64,000 bases of DNA from Anaeromyxobacter paludicola (lineage in GTDB: Bacteria > Myxococcota > Myxococcia > Myxococcales > Anaeromyxobacteraceae), in the NCBI RefSeq assembly GCF_023169965.1, contig NZ_AP025592.1:1612001-1676000 (forward strand), read 5' to 3'. Of this stretch, positions 35,870-45,370 are shown in pieces; positions within the stretch are counted from its first letter, which is position 1, and each line of letters opens with the position of its first letter. A program made the position numbers and the translations under genes. The notes under the pieces were generated by a model. That model made no database searches. It worked only from the letters and a program-made list of their open reading frames with translations, and was not told the DNA's origin.

Positions 35870-37819
35870 CTAGGGAGCGACGACCTCGAACGGCCGCATC
35901 ATCGAGTGCTCCTCGTGCGCCAGGATGTGGCAGTGCCACATGTAGACGCCCTTGCGATCGAAGCGGGCGCGGATGCGCACGTAGCCGCCCGGCGGGACGC
36001 GGACCGTGTCCTTGAGCCCGGCCTCGGTCGGCGCCACGGCGTAGGCGGCGTCGAACCCCGGATCAGCGGGGTGCTTCCCCTCGGGATCGGTGTCCTTCTG
36101 GAAGCCGTTCGGCGCCATCACGCCCATGTCGCCGCCCGCCGCCGGCCGGTAGGCCAGCGGGTCGAAGGCGCCCTTCTCGACGACCTCGTAGGCCACGAGG
36201 TGCAGGTGGATCGGGTGCATGTCCACCGTGGTGTTCACGATGTACCAGTCCTCCACCGTGCCGAGCCGCGGCAGCTCGGTGATGGGGTCCATGAAGCGCA
36301 GCCCGTTCAGCCGCAGCTCGTGGCGGGGGATCGCCGAGGGCGCCTGCGTCGGATCGTAGAGGTCGTAGACGTCGGAGAGCTCCTGCAGGTCCACGATGCG
36401 CGTGCCGTCGGGCTCGGGCAGCGGCGCGTGCGCGCGCGGCGCCGCGGGCACGGCGCTCGTGTCGGCGCCGGCGAGCGGCTTCGTCACCCGGAACTGCATC
36501 ACCTTGCCCACGGTGTTGGCGTTGAAGTTCGCGGGATCGCCCATCGGGTACGGCGCCGCGGCGTCGTTGCGCAGGACGATGGTCTTCCCGGCGAAGCCGG
36601 AGAAGTCGATGATCACGTCCGCCCGCTCGCCGTTCGCGAGCAGGAGCCCGCGATCGTCCGGACCGTCGCCGAGCGGCACCGCCGCCGGCAGGAGCCCGGA
36701 CTCGGCGCCGATCTGGACCAGCTGCAGCCCCGGCTGCGGCCCCTGTCCCGCCACCTCCAGCCAGAGGTTGAAGAAGCGCGAGTCGGCGCCGTTCAGCAGG
36801 CGGAAGCGGTACTTCCGCGGCTCCACCTCGAGGTACGGCCAGACGACCCCGTTCACCACCACCGTGTTCCCGTAGGTCTCCGGACCCGACGAGTACATCG
36901 GGTTCCCCTTGGGATCGAGGAGCGGCCCGTGCGTGTAGGTGCTGTAGAGCGGATAGCTCGCGTAGGAGAGCGAGCCGTCGTCGTTGAACGACTTGTCCTG
37001 CAGCACGAGCGGCACCTCGTAGGCGCCGGAGGGGAGCCCGAGGGCCGCCTCGGCGTCGTCGCGGAGCAGGTAGTAGGAGGCGAGCCCGGCGTAGACGTTG
37101 AGCCGCGTGACCCCCATCGCGTGGTCGTGGAACCAGAGGGTCGCCGCCTCCTGGCTGTTGTCGTAGGTGTACTGCACGCGATCGCCGGCCGGCCCGCCCA
37201 TGCCGTTCGCCGCCGCCTTGGGGTCGTTCGAGAACCAGAAGAGCGGGTTGCCGTCGAACTCGGCGGCGACGTGCCCGCCGTGGAGGTGTGGAACGAGGCG
37301 GATCTCCGGCACGTCCCAGCCGGCGCCGTCGATGGTGTGGTCCACCGGGAAGAGGTGGTGCGCGAGCGGCGCGCCCGCCGCGTCCACGAGGCCGTTCACG
37401 TAGGTCACCACCACCGGCCGCCCCGAGCGCGCCTCGATGGTCGGCCCGAGGTAGCTCGTGTCGTAGCCCCAGGAGGTGGTCTTCACCGGCTTGCCGGTGA
37501 CCGGATCGAGGAAGGCGCTGCCGTCGAAGCGCCGCAGCCCGAAGTCGTGCACTCCCTGCACGGCGGTCACCACGTAGCGGTCGGAGCCCGGGGTGGTGGT
37601 CGTGTCGGGCTGGCGAACGGGGATGATCGGGAGCGGCACCAGGAACTGGCCGATGGCCTCCGGGTCGAGCGGGCGCTGGTCGAGCCGGGGGGTGCCGCCG
37701 TCGCCGGCGACCGTCCCGCCCTGGGTGGTGGTGGCCGGGGCCGAGCTGCCGCCGCAGCCCCAGAGCCCGACGGCGGCGGCCGCCAGGAGGAGAGGGAGCG
37801 CGCGAGTCGAAAGGGTCAT
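35870..37819 (-). CDS. CotA/bilirubin-oxidase-type multicopper oxidase lipoprotein
   Basis: 649 residues from the ATG at 37819, with GAGGAGGG upstream. The signal ends in lipobox LWGC, so it is membrane-anchored outside the inner membrane. Copper ligands: PHLHGGHV, TLWFHDHAMG, then HPIHLHLVAYEV and MWHCHILAHEEHSMM with the axial Met of the T1 site. The long GHVAAEFDGNPLFWFSND stretch is like CotA laccases. Possible roles are Cu(I), Mn(II) or phenol oxidation. No copper-resistance genes are next to it. Confidence 0.9.
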   Translation of the reverse strand: MTLSTRALPLLLAAAAVGLWGCGGSSAPATTTQGGTVAGDGGTPRLDQRPLDPEAIGQFLVPLPIIPVRQPDTTTTPGSDRYVVTAVQGVHDFGLRRFDGSAFLDPVTGKPVKTTSWGYDTSYLGPTIEARSGRPVVVTYVNGLVDAAGAPLAHHLFPVDHTIDGAGWDVPEIRLVPHLHGGHVAAEFDGNPLFWFSNDPKAAANGMGGPAGDRVQYTYDNSQEAATLWFHDHAMGVTRLNVYAGLASYYLLRDDAEAALGLPSGAYEVPLVLQDKSFNDDGSLSYASYPLYSTYTHGPLLDPKGNPMYSSGPETYGNTVVVNGVVWPYLEVEPRKYRFRLLNGADSRFFNLWLEVAGQGPQPGLQLVQIGAESGLLPAAVPLGDGPDDRGLLLANGERADVIIDFSGFAGKTIVLRNDAAAPYPMGDPANFNANTVGKVMQFRVTKPLAGADTSAVPAAPRAHAPLPEPDGTRIVDLQELSDVYDLYDPTQAPSAIPRHELRLNGLRFMDPITELPRLGTVEDWYIVNTTVDMHPIHLHLVAYEVVEKGAFDPLAYRPAAGGDMGVMAPNGFQKDTDPEGKHPADPGFDAAYAVAPTEAGLKDTVRVPPGGYVRIRARFDRKGVYMWHCHILAHEEHSMMRPFEVVAP

Positions 37820-38050
37820 GTGGGTGATTCCCTCCTCGTCGAAGCAGGGTTGCATCGAACGGGGTAGTCCTTTCACCCACCATGAACGGTAAGCGAACGC
37901 TTCGGCCAGGATTCGTCGGGGCTCCAATGACCATGGTACACGCGCGGATCCCGCCGTTCGAAAGCCCGTCGCCGCGCCGGCCCATCGACGACTTGAGACC
38001 GCCCGCCGCGGCCGGTACAAACGGGCCCCTCCCCCGCCGTGAGGTCGCGC

Positions 38051-39028
38051 ATGTTCCAGGGCCTGCTCCTCGAGAAGGATCCCCAGTTCCACGCCGCGGT
38101 GCGCGAGCTCCCCGACGACCTCCTGGGCGAGGGCGACGTCACCGTCGCCGTCGAGTACTCCACGCTCAACTACAAGGACGCCCTCGCCATCCGCGACCGC
38201 GCCCCCATCGTGCGGAGCTGGCCCCTCGTGGCGGGCATCGACGGCGCCGGGACCGTGCTCGAGAGCGCGAGCCCGGCGTGGAGGCCCGGCGACCGGGTGC
38301 TCGTGAACGGCTTCGGGGTCGGCGAGAGCCACCCCGGCTGCCTCGCCACCCGGGCGCGGCTCCGCGGCGAGTGGCTGGTGCGGATCCCCGACGCCTTCAC
38401 CTCGCGCCAGGTGATGGCCATCGGCACCGCCGGCTACACCGCCATGCTCTGCGTGCTGGCCCTGGAGCGGCACGGGCTGCGGCCCGGAGACGGCGAGGTG
38501 CTCGTCACCGGCGCCACCGGCGGGGTGGGATCGGTCGCGGTGGCGGTGCTCTCGCGGCTCGGGTACGCCGTGACCGGCTCGACCGGGAAGGCGGACGAGG
38601 CCGCCTACCTCGAGCGGCTCGGCGCGAAGCACGTCCTCGATCGTGCCGAGCTGTCGAAGCCGGGCAAGCCGCTGCAGAAGGAGCGCTGGGCGGCGGTGGT
38701 GGACTCGGTCGGCAGCCACACGCTCGTGAACGCCCTCGCCCAGACGCGGCGCGGCGGCGCGGTGGCCGCCTGCGGGCTGGCGCAGGGGGCCGACCTGCCC
38801 GGCACCGTCCACCCGTTCATCCTGCGGGCCGTGGCGCTGCTGGGGGTCGAGAGCGTCACGGCGCCGCTCTCGCTCCGGCAGGAGGCGTGGGGCCGGCTCG
38901 CGCGCGACCTCGACCCCTCGCTCCTCGAGACCATGGTGCAGGAGCTGCCGCTCTCCGGGGCGGTGGACGTCGCCGAGCGGCTCCTCGCCGGGAGGATCCG
39001 CGGCCGGCTGGTGGTGAAGACCGCCTGA
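38051..39028 (+). CDS. Acrylyl-CoA reductase-type MDR oxidoreductase (YhdH/AcuI)
   Basis: 325 residues from the ATG at 38051 (a GTG at 38039 is possible). Zinc-free medium-chain reductase. VEYSTLNYKDALAI and VAGIDGAGTVLES lead the catalytic domain, and the Rossmann loop is VTGATGGVGSVAVAVL. The overall match is to YhdH/AcuI, which reduces acryloyl-CoA to propionyl-CoA with NADPH. Divergent from the multicopper oxidase with a 230-bp gap. Confidence 0.9.
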   Translation: MFQGLLLEKDPQFHAAVRELPDDLLGEGDVTVAVEYSTLNYKDALAIRDRAPIVRSWPLVAGIDGAGTVLESASPAWRPGDRVLVNGFGVGESHPGCLATRARLRGEWLVRIPDAFTSRQVMAIGTAGYTAMLCVLALERHGLRPGDGEVLVTGATGGVGSVAVAVLSRLGYAVTGSTGKADEAAYLERLGAKHVLDRAELSKPGKPLQKERWAAVVDSVGSHTLVNALAQTRRGGAVAACGLAQGADLPGTVHPFILRAVALLGVESVTAPLSLRQEAWGRLARDLDPSLLETMVQELPLSGAVDVAERLLAGRIRGRLVVKTA

Positions 39029-39049
39029 CGGCGCGCCGGAGGCCCGGGC

Positions 39050-39313
39050 TCAGTTCGCCCGGGCGAGCTGCTCGATCTGCTCGCGGTGCGGCTCCCCGAG
39101 CACCGCGCGCGCGAAGGCCACGCCGGCGCGCTTCGCCTCCTCGCCGTCGGTGAAGGCGGCGGCCCGCATCACCGCGCGCCCGTTCGAGAGCCGCACGCAG
39201 AGCGTGTACCGGCCGGCGGCGTACTGGCGGACCTCGAGCAGCGGTGGGTCGCCCGGAGCGCCGAACGCCGCCGTCCACGTCTGATCCACCCTCACCCACT
39301 CGGCCACGTTCAC
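39050..39313 (-). CDS. Small conserved-looking protein, function unknown
   Basis: 87 residues, GTG start behind a GAGGTGAAC ribosome site. The sequence has several beta-strand-like segments (PLLEVRQYAAGRYTLCVRLSNGRAVMRAA) and a helical C-terminus. Codon use is typical for the genome. No domain recognised. It is 6 bp downstream of the minus-strand receiver gene, so probably co-transcribed. Confidence 0.6.
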   Translation of the reverse strand: MNVAEWVRVDQTWTAAFGAPGDPPLLEVRQYAAGRYTLCVRLSNGRAVMRAAAFTDGEEAKRAGVAFARAVLGEPHREQIEQLARAN

Positions 39314-39319
39314 CTCGGG

Positions 39320-39745
39320 TCAACGTCCCGCGAGGTGCGATGATACCTTTCCGGGGCGATTGCGCAATTTCGGCGGCGGCAGCGCGCCGACGCGCACCAG
39401 GGTGGCGCGGAGCTGCTCGGCGCCGAACGGCTTCGCGAGGACCTCGTCCACCCGCGGCAGCGGCGCCCGCCGCGTCAGCCCGGTCATGATGACGATGGGG
39501 ATGCGGGTGAGGCGCGAGACCCGCCGCAGCCTGGCCACGAAGTCCCGGCCTCCCATGCGCGGCATGAGGACGTCGAGCAGGATCGCGGCCGGGCGAGGTC
39601 CCTTCGAGAGGAGCCCCAGGGCCTCCGCCCCGTCGGAGGCGAGCACCGGCTCGAGGCCGTACCCCTCCAGGTGATCCGCGACCGCGGCCCGGAGGATCGG
39701 ATCATCGTCCACCACCAGCACACGCTTGATGATCCGGGCGGCCAT
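39320..39745 (-). CDS. Stand-alone response-regulator receiver
   Basis: 141 residues from the ATG at 39745. Acidic pair in LVVDDDP, phospho-acceptor Asp58 (ILLDVLMPRMGG), Thr in IVIMTG and Lys in LAKPFG. No output domain; a short basic tail (PKLRNRPGK) follows. Divergent from another receiver gene across 169 bp. Confidence 0.9.
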   Translation of the reverse strand: MAARIIKRVLVVDDDPILRAAVADHLEGYGLEPVLASDGAEALGLLSKGPRPAAILLDVLMPRMGGRDFVARLRRVSRLTRIPIVIMTGLTRRAPLPRVDEVLAKPFGAEQLRATLVRVGALPPPKLRNRPGKVSSHLAGR

Positions 39746-39914
39746 TCTCGGAGACAGGTTAGGCCGGCCTCCCGCGGCCGAGGACCCCCCCTCGGCAGGT
39801 GCGGTCCGCCTGCCCTGCCCGCCTGCCCCTTCCAGGACCGCTCCCACGAGGGCCTCATCGGGAACGTCTTGGTTTTTCCGGGGGTCGTCGCAATGTTCTC
39901 GGTCGAGGAACGTC

Positions 39915-40349
39915 ATGCACGCGGAAGCACCCATGTCGGACGTCACCAACCCCATCCCGCCCTCCGCGGTCGAGCCTCCCCAGGTCCGGGCCGACCCGCG
40001 CATCACCATCCTCCTCGTCGAGGACAACGACGACATCCGCGGGGCGCTGGCCGAGTGGCTGGAGCTCGAGGGCTACCACGTCGTCACGGCGTCCGACGGC
40101 GAGGAGGGGCTCGAGCGGCTGGAGGAGGGCATCGAGCCGCGCGCCATCGTCCTCGACCTGATGATGCCGCGGATGGACGGCTGGACCTTCCTGCAGCGGC
40201 TGCGGTCCGACCCCCGCCACGCCGATCTGGGCGTGATCGTGACGAGCGCCATGGCCTCGCCGGAGCCGCCCGAGGCCAACACCACGCTCGCGAAGCCGTT
40301 CGAGCTCGGCGACCTGCGCCACGCCCTCACCCGGATCGTCTCGAACTGA
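39915..40349 (+). CDS. Stand-alone response-regulator receiver
   Basis: 144 residues from the ATG at 39915, which has GAGGA 5 bases upstream; the ATG at 39933 is an alternative. Acidic pair in LLVEDND, phospho-acceptor Asp81 (IVLDLMMPRMDG), Ser in VTSAM and Lys in LAKPFE. No output domain. It resembles the divergent receiver only at motif level. It converges on the ABC ATPase gene. Confidence 0.9.
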   Translation: MHAEAPMSDVTNPIPPSAVEPPQVRADPRITILLVEDNDDIRGALAEWLELEGYHVVTASDGEEGLERLEEGIEPRAIVLDLMMPRMDGWTFLQRLRSDPRHADLGVIVTSAMASPEPPEANTTLAKPFELGDLRHALTRIVSN

Positions 40350-40353
40350 CCGG

Positions 40354-41649
40354 CTACAGCCCGAGGGTGCCGCTCTCCTCCTCGTAGGAGAAGAGGTCGC
40401 CGAAGCGCGCCCAGTCCACGAAGACGTCGAACAGGGCGTCGTAGTTCTCGCTCGGCATGTGCAGCGCCAGGAGCTCGAGCACGAACTCGCGCTCGAGCCG
40501 GTGCGACGGCTTGCGCTCGAGCGCCTCGTGCACCTGCCGGAAGAGCGCCAGGGCGAGGATCCGCTCCCGCCAGATGGCCTTGCGCGCCTCGGGGCTCGCG
40601 GTGACGAAGCGCCGGCCCCCCGCGGCGAGGGAGACCATCCGCTTCGGCGTGTCCACGAAGTCGAGCAGCTCGGCCGCGTTGACGACGGCGATGGTCCGCC
40701 CGTACTCGCGCCCGGTGTCGTTCGCGATGCGGAACACCTCCTCGCGGCCGCCGCGGGCGTCGAGGTACTCGAGCAGGCCCACCACCTCGCCCGGGTGGAC
40801 GCTCGGGATGTGCTCGAAGGCGGGGCCGGCGGCGGTCTCCGGCAGGTCGGGCATCTCGGCGCCGGTGATGGCGTCGTGCAGCCGGTCCACGAGCCGCAGG
40901 AGCTCCGGCGAGCGGTAGTCGCGCGGGCGCGGCAGCCGGTTCTCGACGATCTGCCGCACCCGCCCCGGGTTGGCGCCGAGCAGCACGATCCGGTCGGCCA
41001 TGTAGACCACCTCCTTGATGTCGTGGCTGACCATCAGGATGGCCGACGGGTGGCGCCCCTTGGCGGCGAAGATGTCGAGCACCTCGGCCCGGAGGCTCTC
41101 GGCGGTGAGCGCGTCCACCTGGCTGAACGGCTCGTCCATGAAGAGCAGCTCGGGCTCGAGCGAGAAGGCGCGGGCCATGCCGACGCGCTGCTTCATGCCG
41201 CCGGAGAGCTCCCGCGGGTAGGCCTCCTCGAAGCCGGCGAGCCCCACGGTCCGGATCGCCTTCTCGGCGCGGGCCACGAGCTCGTCGCGCGGCAGCCCCT
41301 TCGCCTCGAGCACCGCCTCGACGTTCTCGCTCACCGTCATCCAGGGGTAGAGGGCGAAGCTCTGGAAGACGAAGCCGACCCCGGGGTTGAGGCCCGCGAG
41401 CGGCCGGCCGTGGTCGAGCACCAGGCCGCGGGTGGGCCGGGTGAGGCCGGCCAGGATCCGCAGGATGGTGGACTTGCCGCAGCCCGACGGGCCGAGCAGC
41501 GCCACCACCTCGCCGGCCCCGACCGAGAGGCTCACGTCGTCGAGCACGCGGAGCGGCGGCCCCTGCGGCTGCGGGAACTCCTGGGTCACGTGCTCCAGCG
41601 CGCAGAGCGCGGCGGGGTCGGCGGCCTGGGCGGCGGTCTCGGGGGCCAT
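40354..41649 (-). CDS. Nitrate/taurine-type ABC transporter ATPase with C-terminal regulatory domain
   Basis: 431 residues. The ABC domain occupies about 1-260: Walker A GPSGCGKST, Q-loop FVFQSFALYPW, signature LSGGMKQRVG, Walker B LLFMDEP and switch His in MVSHD. The last 170 residues match the AAA-associated C-terminal domain found with such ATPases (IPSVHPGEVVGLLEYLDARGG, then helical). It lies 13 bp after the permease gene. No periplasmic binding protein is nearby. Confidence 0.9.
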   Translation of the reverse strand: MAPETAAQAADPAALCALEHVTQEFPQPQGPPLRVLDDVSLSVGAGEVVALLGPSGCGKSTILRILAGLTRPTRGLVLDHGRPLAGLNPGVGFVFQSFALYPWMTVSENVEAVLEAKGLPRDELVARAEKAIRTVGLAGFEEAYPRELSGGMKQRVGMARAFSLEPELLFMDEPFSQVDALTAESLRAEVLDIFAAKGRHPSAILMVSHDIKEVVYMADRIVLLGANPGRVRQIVENRLPRPRDYRSPELLRLVDRLHDAITGAEMPDLPETAAGPAFEHIPSVHPGEVVGLLEYLDARGGREEVFRIANDTGREYGRTIAVVNAAELLDFVDTPKRMVSLAAGGRRFVTASPEARKAIWRERILALALFRQVHEALERKPSHRLEREFVLELLALHMPSENYDALFDVFVDWARFGDLFSYEEESGTLGL

Positions 41650-41662
41650 GCGGTCCTCGCTC

Positions 41663-43399
41663 TCAGCGCGTCAGCGCGAAGCGATCCTCGGAGAGCCGGT
41701 GCAGCCGGCGCCAGACGAGGCGGTTGAAGGCGACCACCACGAGCGACATCACGAGGAGGCTCGCGGCGAGGGCCGGGAAGCGCGCCTCGGCGGCGGCGAG
41801 GCTGACGCGGGCGCCGAGCCCCTCGGTGGCGAGGCTGCGGCCGCCGTGGGTCACGTACTCGGAGACGATGCTGGCGTTCCAGGCGCCCCCGGCGGCGGTG
41901 ATCCAGCCGGTGACGAGGTACGGGAAGACGCCGGGGAGGTAGAGCTTGCGGAAGCGCTGCCAGCGCGAGAACCGGTAGAGGCGGGCCGCCTCGCGCAGGT
42001 CGGCCGGGATGGCGCTCGCCCCGGCCACCACGTTGAAGAGGATGTACCACTGCGTGCCGAGCAGCATGAGCACCACGCTGCCGAGGCCGAGCCCCACCCC
42101 GGCGGCGGTGAGGAGCGCGACCGCCGCGGGGAAGAGCATCGGGGCCGGGAAGGACGCCACCACCTGCACCACCGGCTGCAGCACGCGCGAGAGCCGGGGC
42201 GAGAGCCCGATGGCGAGCCCGGCCGGCACGGTCCAGAGCGTGCCCAGCGCCGTCGCCGCGAGCACGCGCAGGAGCGTGAGGAGCGCCGCGAGCGCGATCC
42301 CGCCCCACTCGGCGGCGGGGAGGCGGCGCAGGAGGAGCACCATCTCGAAGGCCCCGGCGAGCAGCACCGCGAGCAGGACCGCGAAGAGGCCGGCCGAGAG
42401 CGCGGCGGCGCCCCGCGTCCTCGGCCCGGCGGCGCCGCGCGGGGCGGCCGGCGGGGGGCGCCGGCGGGGCCGGGCGAGGGCCCGCAGCGGCGCGCGCAGC
42501 AGGTGGAGCAGGCGCGAGCGCTGGAGCAGCTCGAGGAACCACGAGCGCATCTCCTCCGCCTGGCCCGAGTCCTCGGCCCGGAACTTCTGCGACCAGACCA
42601 CCACCGGGCGCCAGAGGAGCTGGTCGAGGAGCACGATCATCGCCGCCATCGCGCCGATGGCCCAGAGCATCGCCGTCCGGTCGCCAGCCGCCGCGGCGGC
42701 GCTCATGTACGAGCCGAGCCCGGGGAGCCGGAAGTCGCGGTCGCCGAGCTGGAAGGCCTCGCTCACCATGAGGAAGAACCAGCCGCCCGCCATGCTCATC
42801 ATGCTGTTCCAGACGAGCCCGATGGTGGCGTAGGGCAGCTCCACCCGCCGGAGCCGCTGCCACCAGGAGAAGCGGTAGAGCGTGGCCGCCTCCGAGAGGT
42901 CGCGCGGGATGCTCCGGAGCGAGTAGTAGAAGCTGAACGTCATGTTCCAGGCCTGCCCCGTGAAGATCATCAGCACCGCCGCCAGCTCCAGGCCGACGTT
43001 GCGGTGCGGGAACAGGGCCACCAGCGCGAGCACGAGGCCGGGCATGAACCCCAGCACGGGGATGCTCTGCAGGATGTCGAGCAGCGGGATGAGCACCCGC
43101 TCGGCCATGCGGTCCCGGGCCGCCCAGTAGCCGTAGGCGAGCGTGAAGCCGAGCGAGACGGCGTAGGCGGCGAGCCCGCGCGAGAGCGACAGGAGCGTGT
43201 AGCGGGGCAGCGCGGCCGGGGACAGGTCGATGCGCGCCGCCGGCTCGAGCACGCCCGTCCACTCCTGGGCCAGGTGGACGAGCCCGTACACCGCGCCGCC
43301 CAGCGCGAGCAGGAGCAGGAGGTCCACCGCCCCGAGCCGCCGGGAGCGGTCGAGGAAGGCGATGGCCTGCCCCCAGAAGGTCGAGAAGCGTCGGGTCAC
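41663..43399 (-). CDS. Fused double-domain ABC permease
   Basis: 578 residues, GTG start. There are two binding-protein-dependent transport domains in one chain, each with about six membrane segments and an EAA loop: SEAATLYRFSWWQRLRRVELP in the first and REAARLYRFSRWQRFRKLYLPG in the second. A charged cytoplasmic linker with RRRPP joins them. One chain can thus supply both membrane halves of the transporter. Nitrate, sulfonate and taurine importers are the nearest general type. Confidence 0.88.
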   Translation of the reverse strand: MTRRFSTFWGQAIAFLDRSRRLGAVDLLLLLALGGAVYGLVHLAQEWTGVLEPAARIDLSPAALPRYTLLSLSRGLAAYAVSLGFTLAYGYWAARDRMAERVLIPLLDILQSIPVLGFMPGLVLALVALFPHRNVGLELAAVLMIFTGQAWNMTFSFYYSLRSIPRDLSEAATLYRFSWWQRLRRVELPYATIGLVWNSMMSMAGGWFFLMVSEAFQLGDRDFRLPGLGSYMSAAAAAGDRTAMLWAIGAMAAMIVLLDQLLWRPVVVWSQKFRAEDSGQAEEMRSWFLELLQRSRLLHLLRAPLRALARPRRRPPPAAPRGAAGPRTRGAAALSAGLFAVLLAVLLAGAFEMVLLLRRLPAAEWGGIALAALLTLLRVLAATALGTLWTVPAGLAIGLSPRLSRVLQPVVQVVASFPAPMLFPAAVALLTAAGVGLGLGSVVLMLLGTQWYILFNVVAGASAIPADLREAARLYRFSRWQRFRKLYLPGVFPYLVTGWITAAGGAWNASIVSEYVTHGGRSLATEGLGARVSLAAAEARFPALAASLLVMSLVVVAFNRLVWRRLHRLSEDRFALTR

Positions 43400-43492
43400 G
43401 TGGCTCCGTGGTGCGCGGAGGGCGAGCGCTCGCCCGGCTCCATCCTGTGTTGCCGCGGCGGCGAGTCAAGCGGAACTTGCCTGCCGGAGGGA

Positions 43493-45370
43493 ATGCGCGC
43501 GCGCCAGCCCATCGAGGACCACGCCCTCATCGGCGACTGCCGCTCGGCGGCGCTCCTCACCCGCGACGGGGAGGTGGACTGGCTCTGCTGGCCCCGCTTC
43601 GACAGCGCCCCGGTGCTCGGCTCCCTGCTCGACCCCTCCGCGGGCGGCTGGCGGCTCGCGCCGGTGGGGAGGACCCACACCTCCTGGCGCTACCTCCCGG
43701 GGACCAACGTGGTCGAGACGACGCACCGGGTGCCGGGCGCGGGCTCGCTGCGGGTGAGCGACTGCCTCACGGTGGCGAGCGAGGGCGAGAAGCGGCGCGA
43801 GCTCCTGCCCGAGCACGAGCTGCTCCGGATCGCGACCTGCGAGGCGGGCGAGGTGGAGGTGGAGACCTCCATCGACCTGCGGCCCGACCTCGGGCGGGCG
43901 CCGGGCCGGTGGCGCGACGCCGGCGCGCTCGGGCTCCGGTTCGAGTCGGGCAGCGGGCTCTTCGCGCTCCGCTCCGACCGCCCGCTCGCGCCCGGCGCGG
44001 GCGGCGCCCGGGGGCGCTTCCGGCTCCGGGCCGGCGAGACGGCGCGCTTCTCGCTCGTGTACGCCGGCGACGGGCCCGCCGTGCTCTCGCCCCTCGGCGC
44101 CGCGGCCGACGCGGCCCTCCTGCGCACGGAGCGGTTCTGGCGGGGCTGGTCGGCGCGCGCCCGCTACGCCGGGCCGTTCCGCGAGGCGGTGGTGCGCAGC
44201 GCGCTCGCGCTCAAGCTCCTCGCCTACGCCCCCTCCGGCGCGATCATCGCCGCGCCCACCACCTCGCTGCCGGAGCGTCCGGGCGGGGACCTCAACTGGG
44301 ACTACCGCTACTGCTGGCTCCGGGACGCCTCCTTCACGGCGCGAGCCCTCTACGGCCTCGGGTACCAAGACGAGGCGGAGTCGTTCGTCTCCTGGCTCAT
44401 CCACACCACCCGGCTCACCCGCCCGAGGCTGCGCATCCTCTACGACGTCTTCGGGCGCGACCCGCCGCCGGAGCGGGACCGCCCGGAGCTCGGCGGCTAC
44501 GGCGGGGCGCGGCCGGTGCGGATCGGCAACGCGGCCCGCGATCAGCTCCAGCTCGACGTCTACGGGGAGGTGGTGGACGCGGCCTGCCAGTTCGTGAGCG
44601 CCGGCGGCGGGCTCGACCCCGACACCGCCCGCATGCTCATCGGGTTCGGCCGCTACGTCTGCGAGGCCTGGCGGCGGCCCGACGAGGGGATCTGGGAGCC
44701 GCGCGGCGGGCGCACCCAGAACACCTACTCGAAGGTGCTCTGCTGGGCGGCCCTCGACCGGCTCCTGCACATGGATCTGCGCGGGCACCTGCCCCGCGCG
44801 CCCCGGGACCAGTTCTGCGCCACGCGCGAGGCCATCCGCGCCCACGTCGAGGCCCGCGGCTGGAGCCCCGCGCTCTCGAGCTACACGGCGCGGCTCGGGG
44901 GCGGCGGGCTCGACGCGGCGCTGCTCCTGCTACCCTGGTACGGATACTGCCCCGCCGGCGCGCCGCGCATGCGCGCCACCTGGCGACGGATCTCGCGCGA
45001 GCTCTCGGCCGGGGGCGCCCTCCTCTACCGCTACCCGGAGTCCATCGACGCCGGCGAGGGCGCCTTCGGCATCTGCAGCTTCTGGGGCGCGGAGTACCTG
45101 GCCCTCGGCGGCGGCACGCTCGAGGAGGCCGAGCTCCGGCTGGAGCGGCTCCTCGGCCACGCCAGCGAGCTCGGGCTCTTCGCCGAGGAGGTGGACCCGG
45201 GCACGTTCGCCGGGCTCGGCAACTTCCCGCAGGCGTTCACGCACGTCGGGCTGGTGAACGCCGCCCTCTCGCTCGAGAACCGCCGCGAGCGCCGGCCCCA
45301 GCTCAGGCACCAGCGCGCCGTGCCGCACGCCCGGGCCCGGCCCGGCGGCGCGCCGGAGGCGCGGCTGTGA
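43493..45370 (+). CDS. GH15 glucoamylase/trehalase-like hydrolase
   Basis: 625 residues with GGAGGG ahead of the ATG. The N-terminal beta-sandwich runs from IEDHALIGDCRSAALL. The (alpha/alpha)6 barrel contains GGDLNWDYRYCWLRDASFT, the acid Glu region GIWEPRGG...YSKVLCWAALDR and the base region FAEEVDPGTFAGLGNFPQAFTHVGLVNAA. No signal peptide, so it acts inside the cell on maltooligosaccharides, trehalose or glycogen-derived glucans. It overlaps the next gene (GTGA). Confidence 0.92.
   Translation: MRARQPIEDHALIGDCRSAALLTRDGEVDWLCWPRFDSAPVLGSLLDPSAGGWRLAPVGRTHTSWRYLPGTNVVETTHRVPGAGSLRVSDCLTVASEGEKRRELLPEHELLRIATCEAGEVEVETSIDLRPDLGRAPGRWRDAGALGLRFESGSGLFALRSDRPLAPGAGGARGRFRLRAGETARFSLVYAGDGPAVLSPLGAAADAALLRTERFWRGWSARARYAGPFREAVVRSALALKLLAYAPSGAIIAAPTTSLPERPGGDLNWDYRYCWLRDASFTARALYGLGYQDEAESFVSWLIHTTRLTRPRLRILYDVFGRDPPPERDRPELGGYGGARPVRIGNAARDQLQLDVYGEVVDAACQFVSAGGGLDPDTARMLIGFGRYVCEAWRRPDEGIWEPRGGRTQNTYSKVLCWAALDRLLHMDLRGHLPRAPRDQFCATREAIRAHVEARGWSPALSSYTARLGGGGLDAALLLLPWYGYCPAGAPRMRATWRRISRELSAGGALLYRYPESIDAGEGAFGICSFWGAEYLALGGGTLEEAELRLERLLGHASELGLFAEEVDPGTFAGLGNFPQAFTHVGLVNAALSLENRRERRPQLRHQRAVPHARARPGGAPEARL

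Noticed and set aside
37820-38050. Copper-responsive operator between the multicopper oxidase and the reductase
   Set aside because: I looked for CueR- or CopY-type dyads in the divergent region. Only a short CCATGG-centred palindrome is present, which is not specific enough to call.
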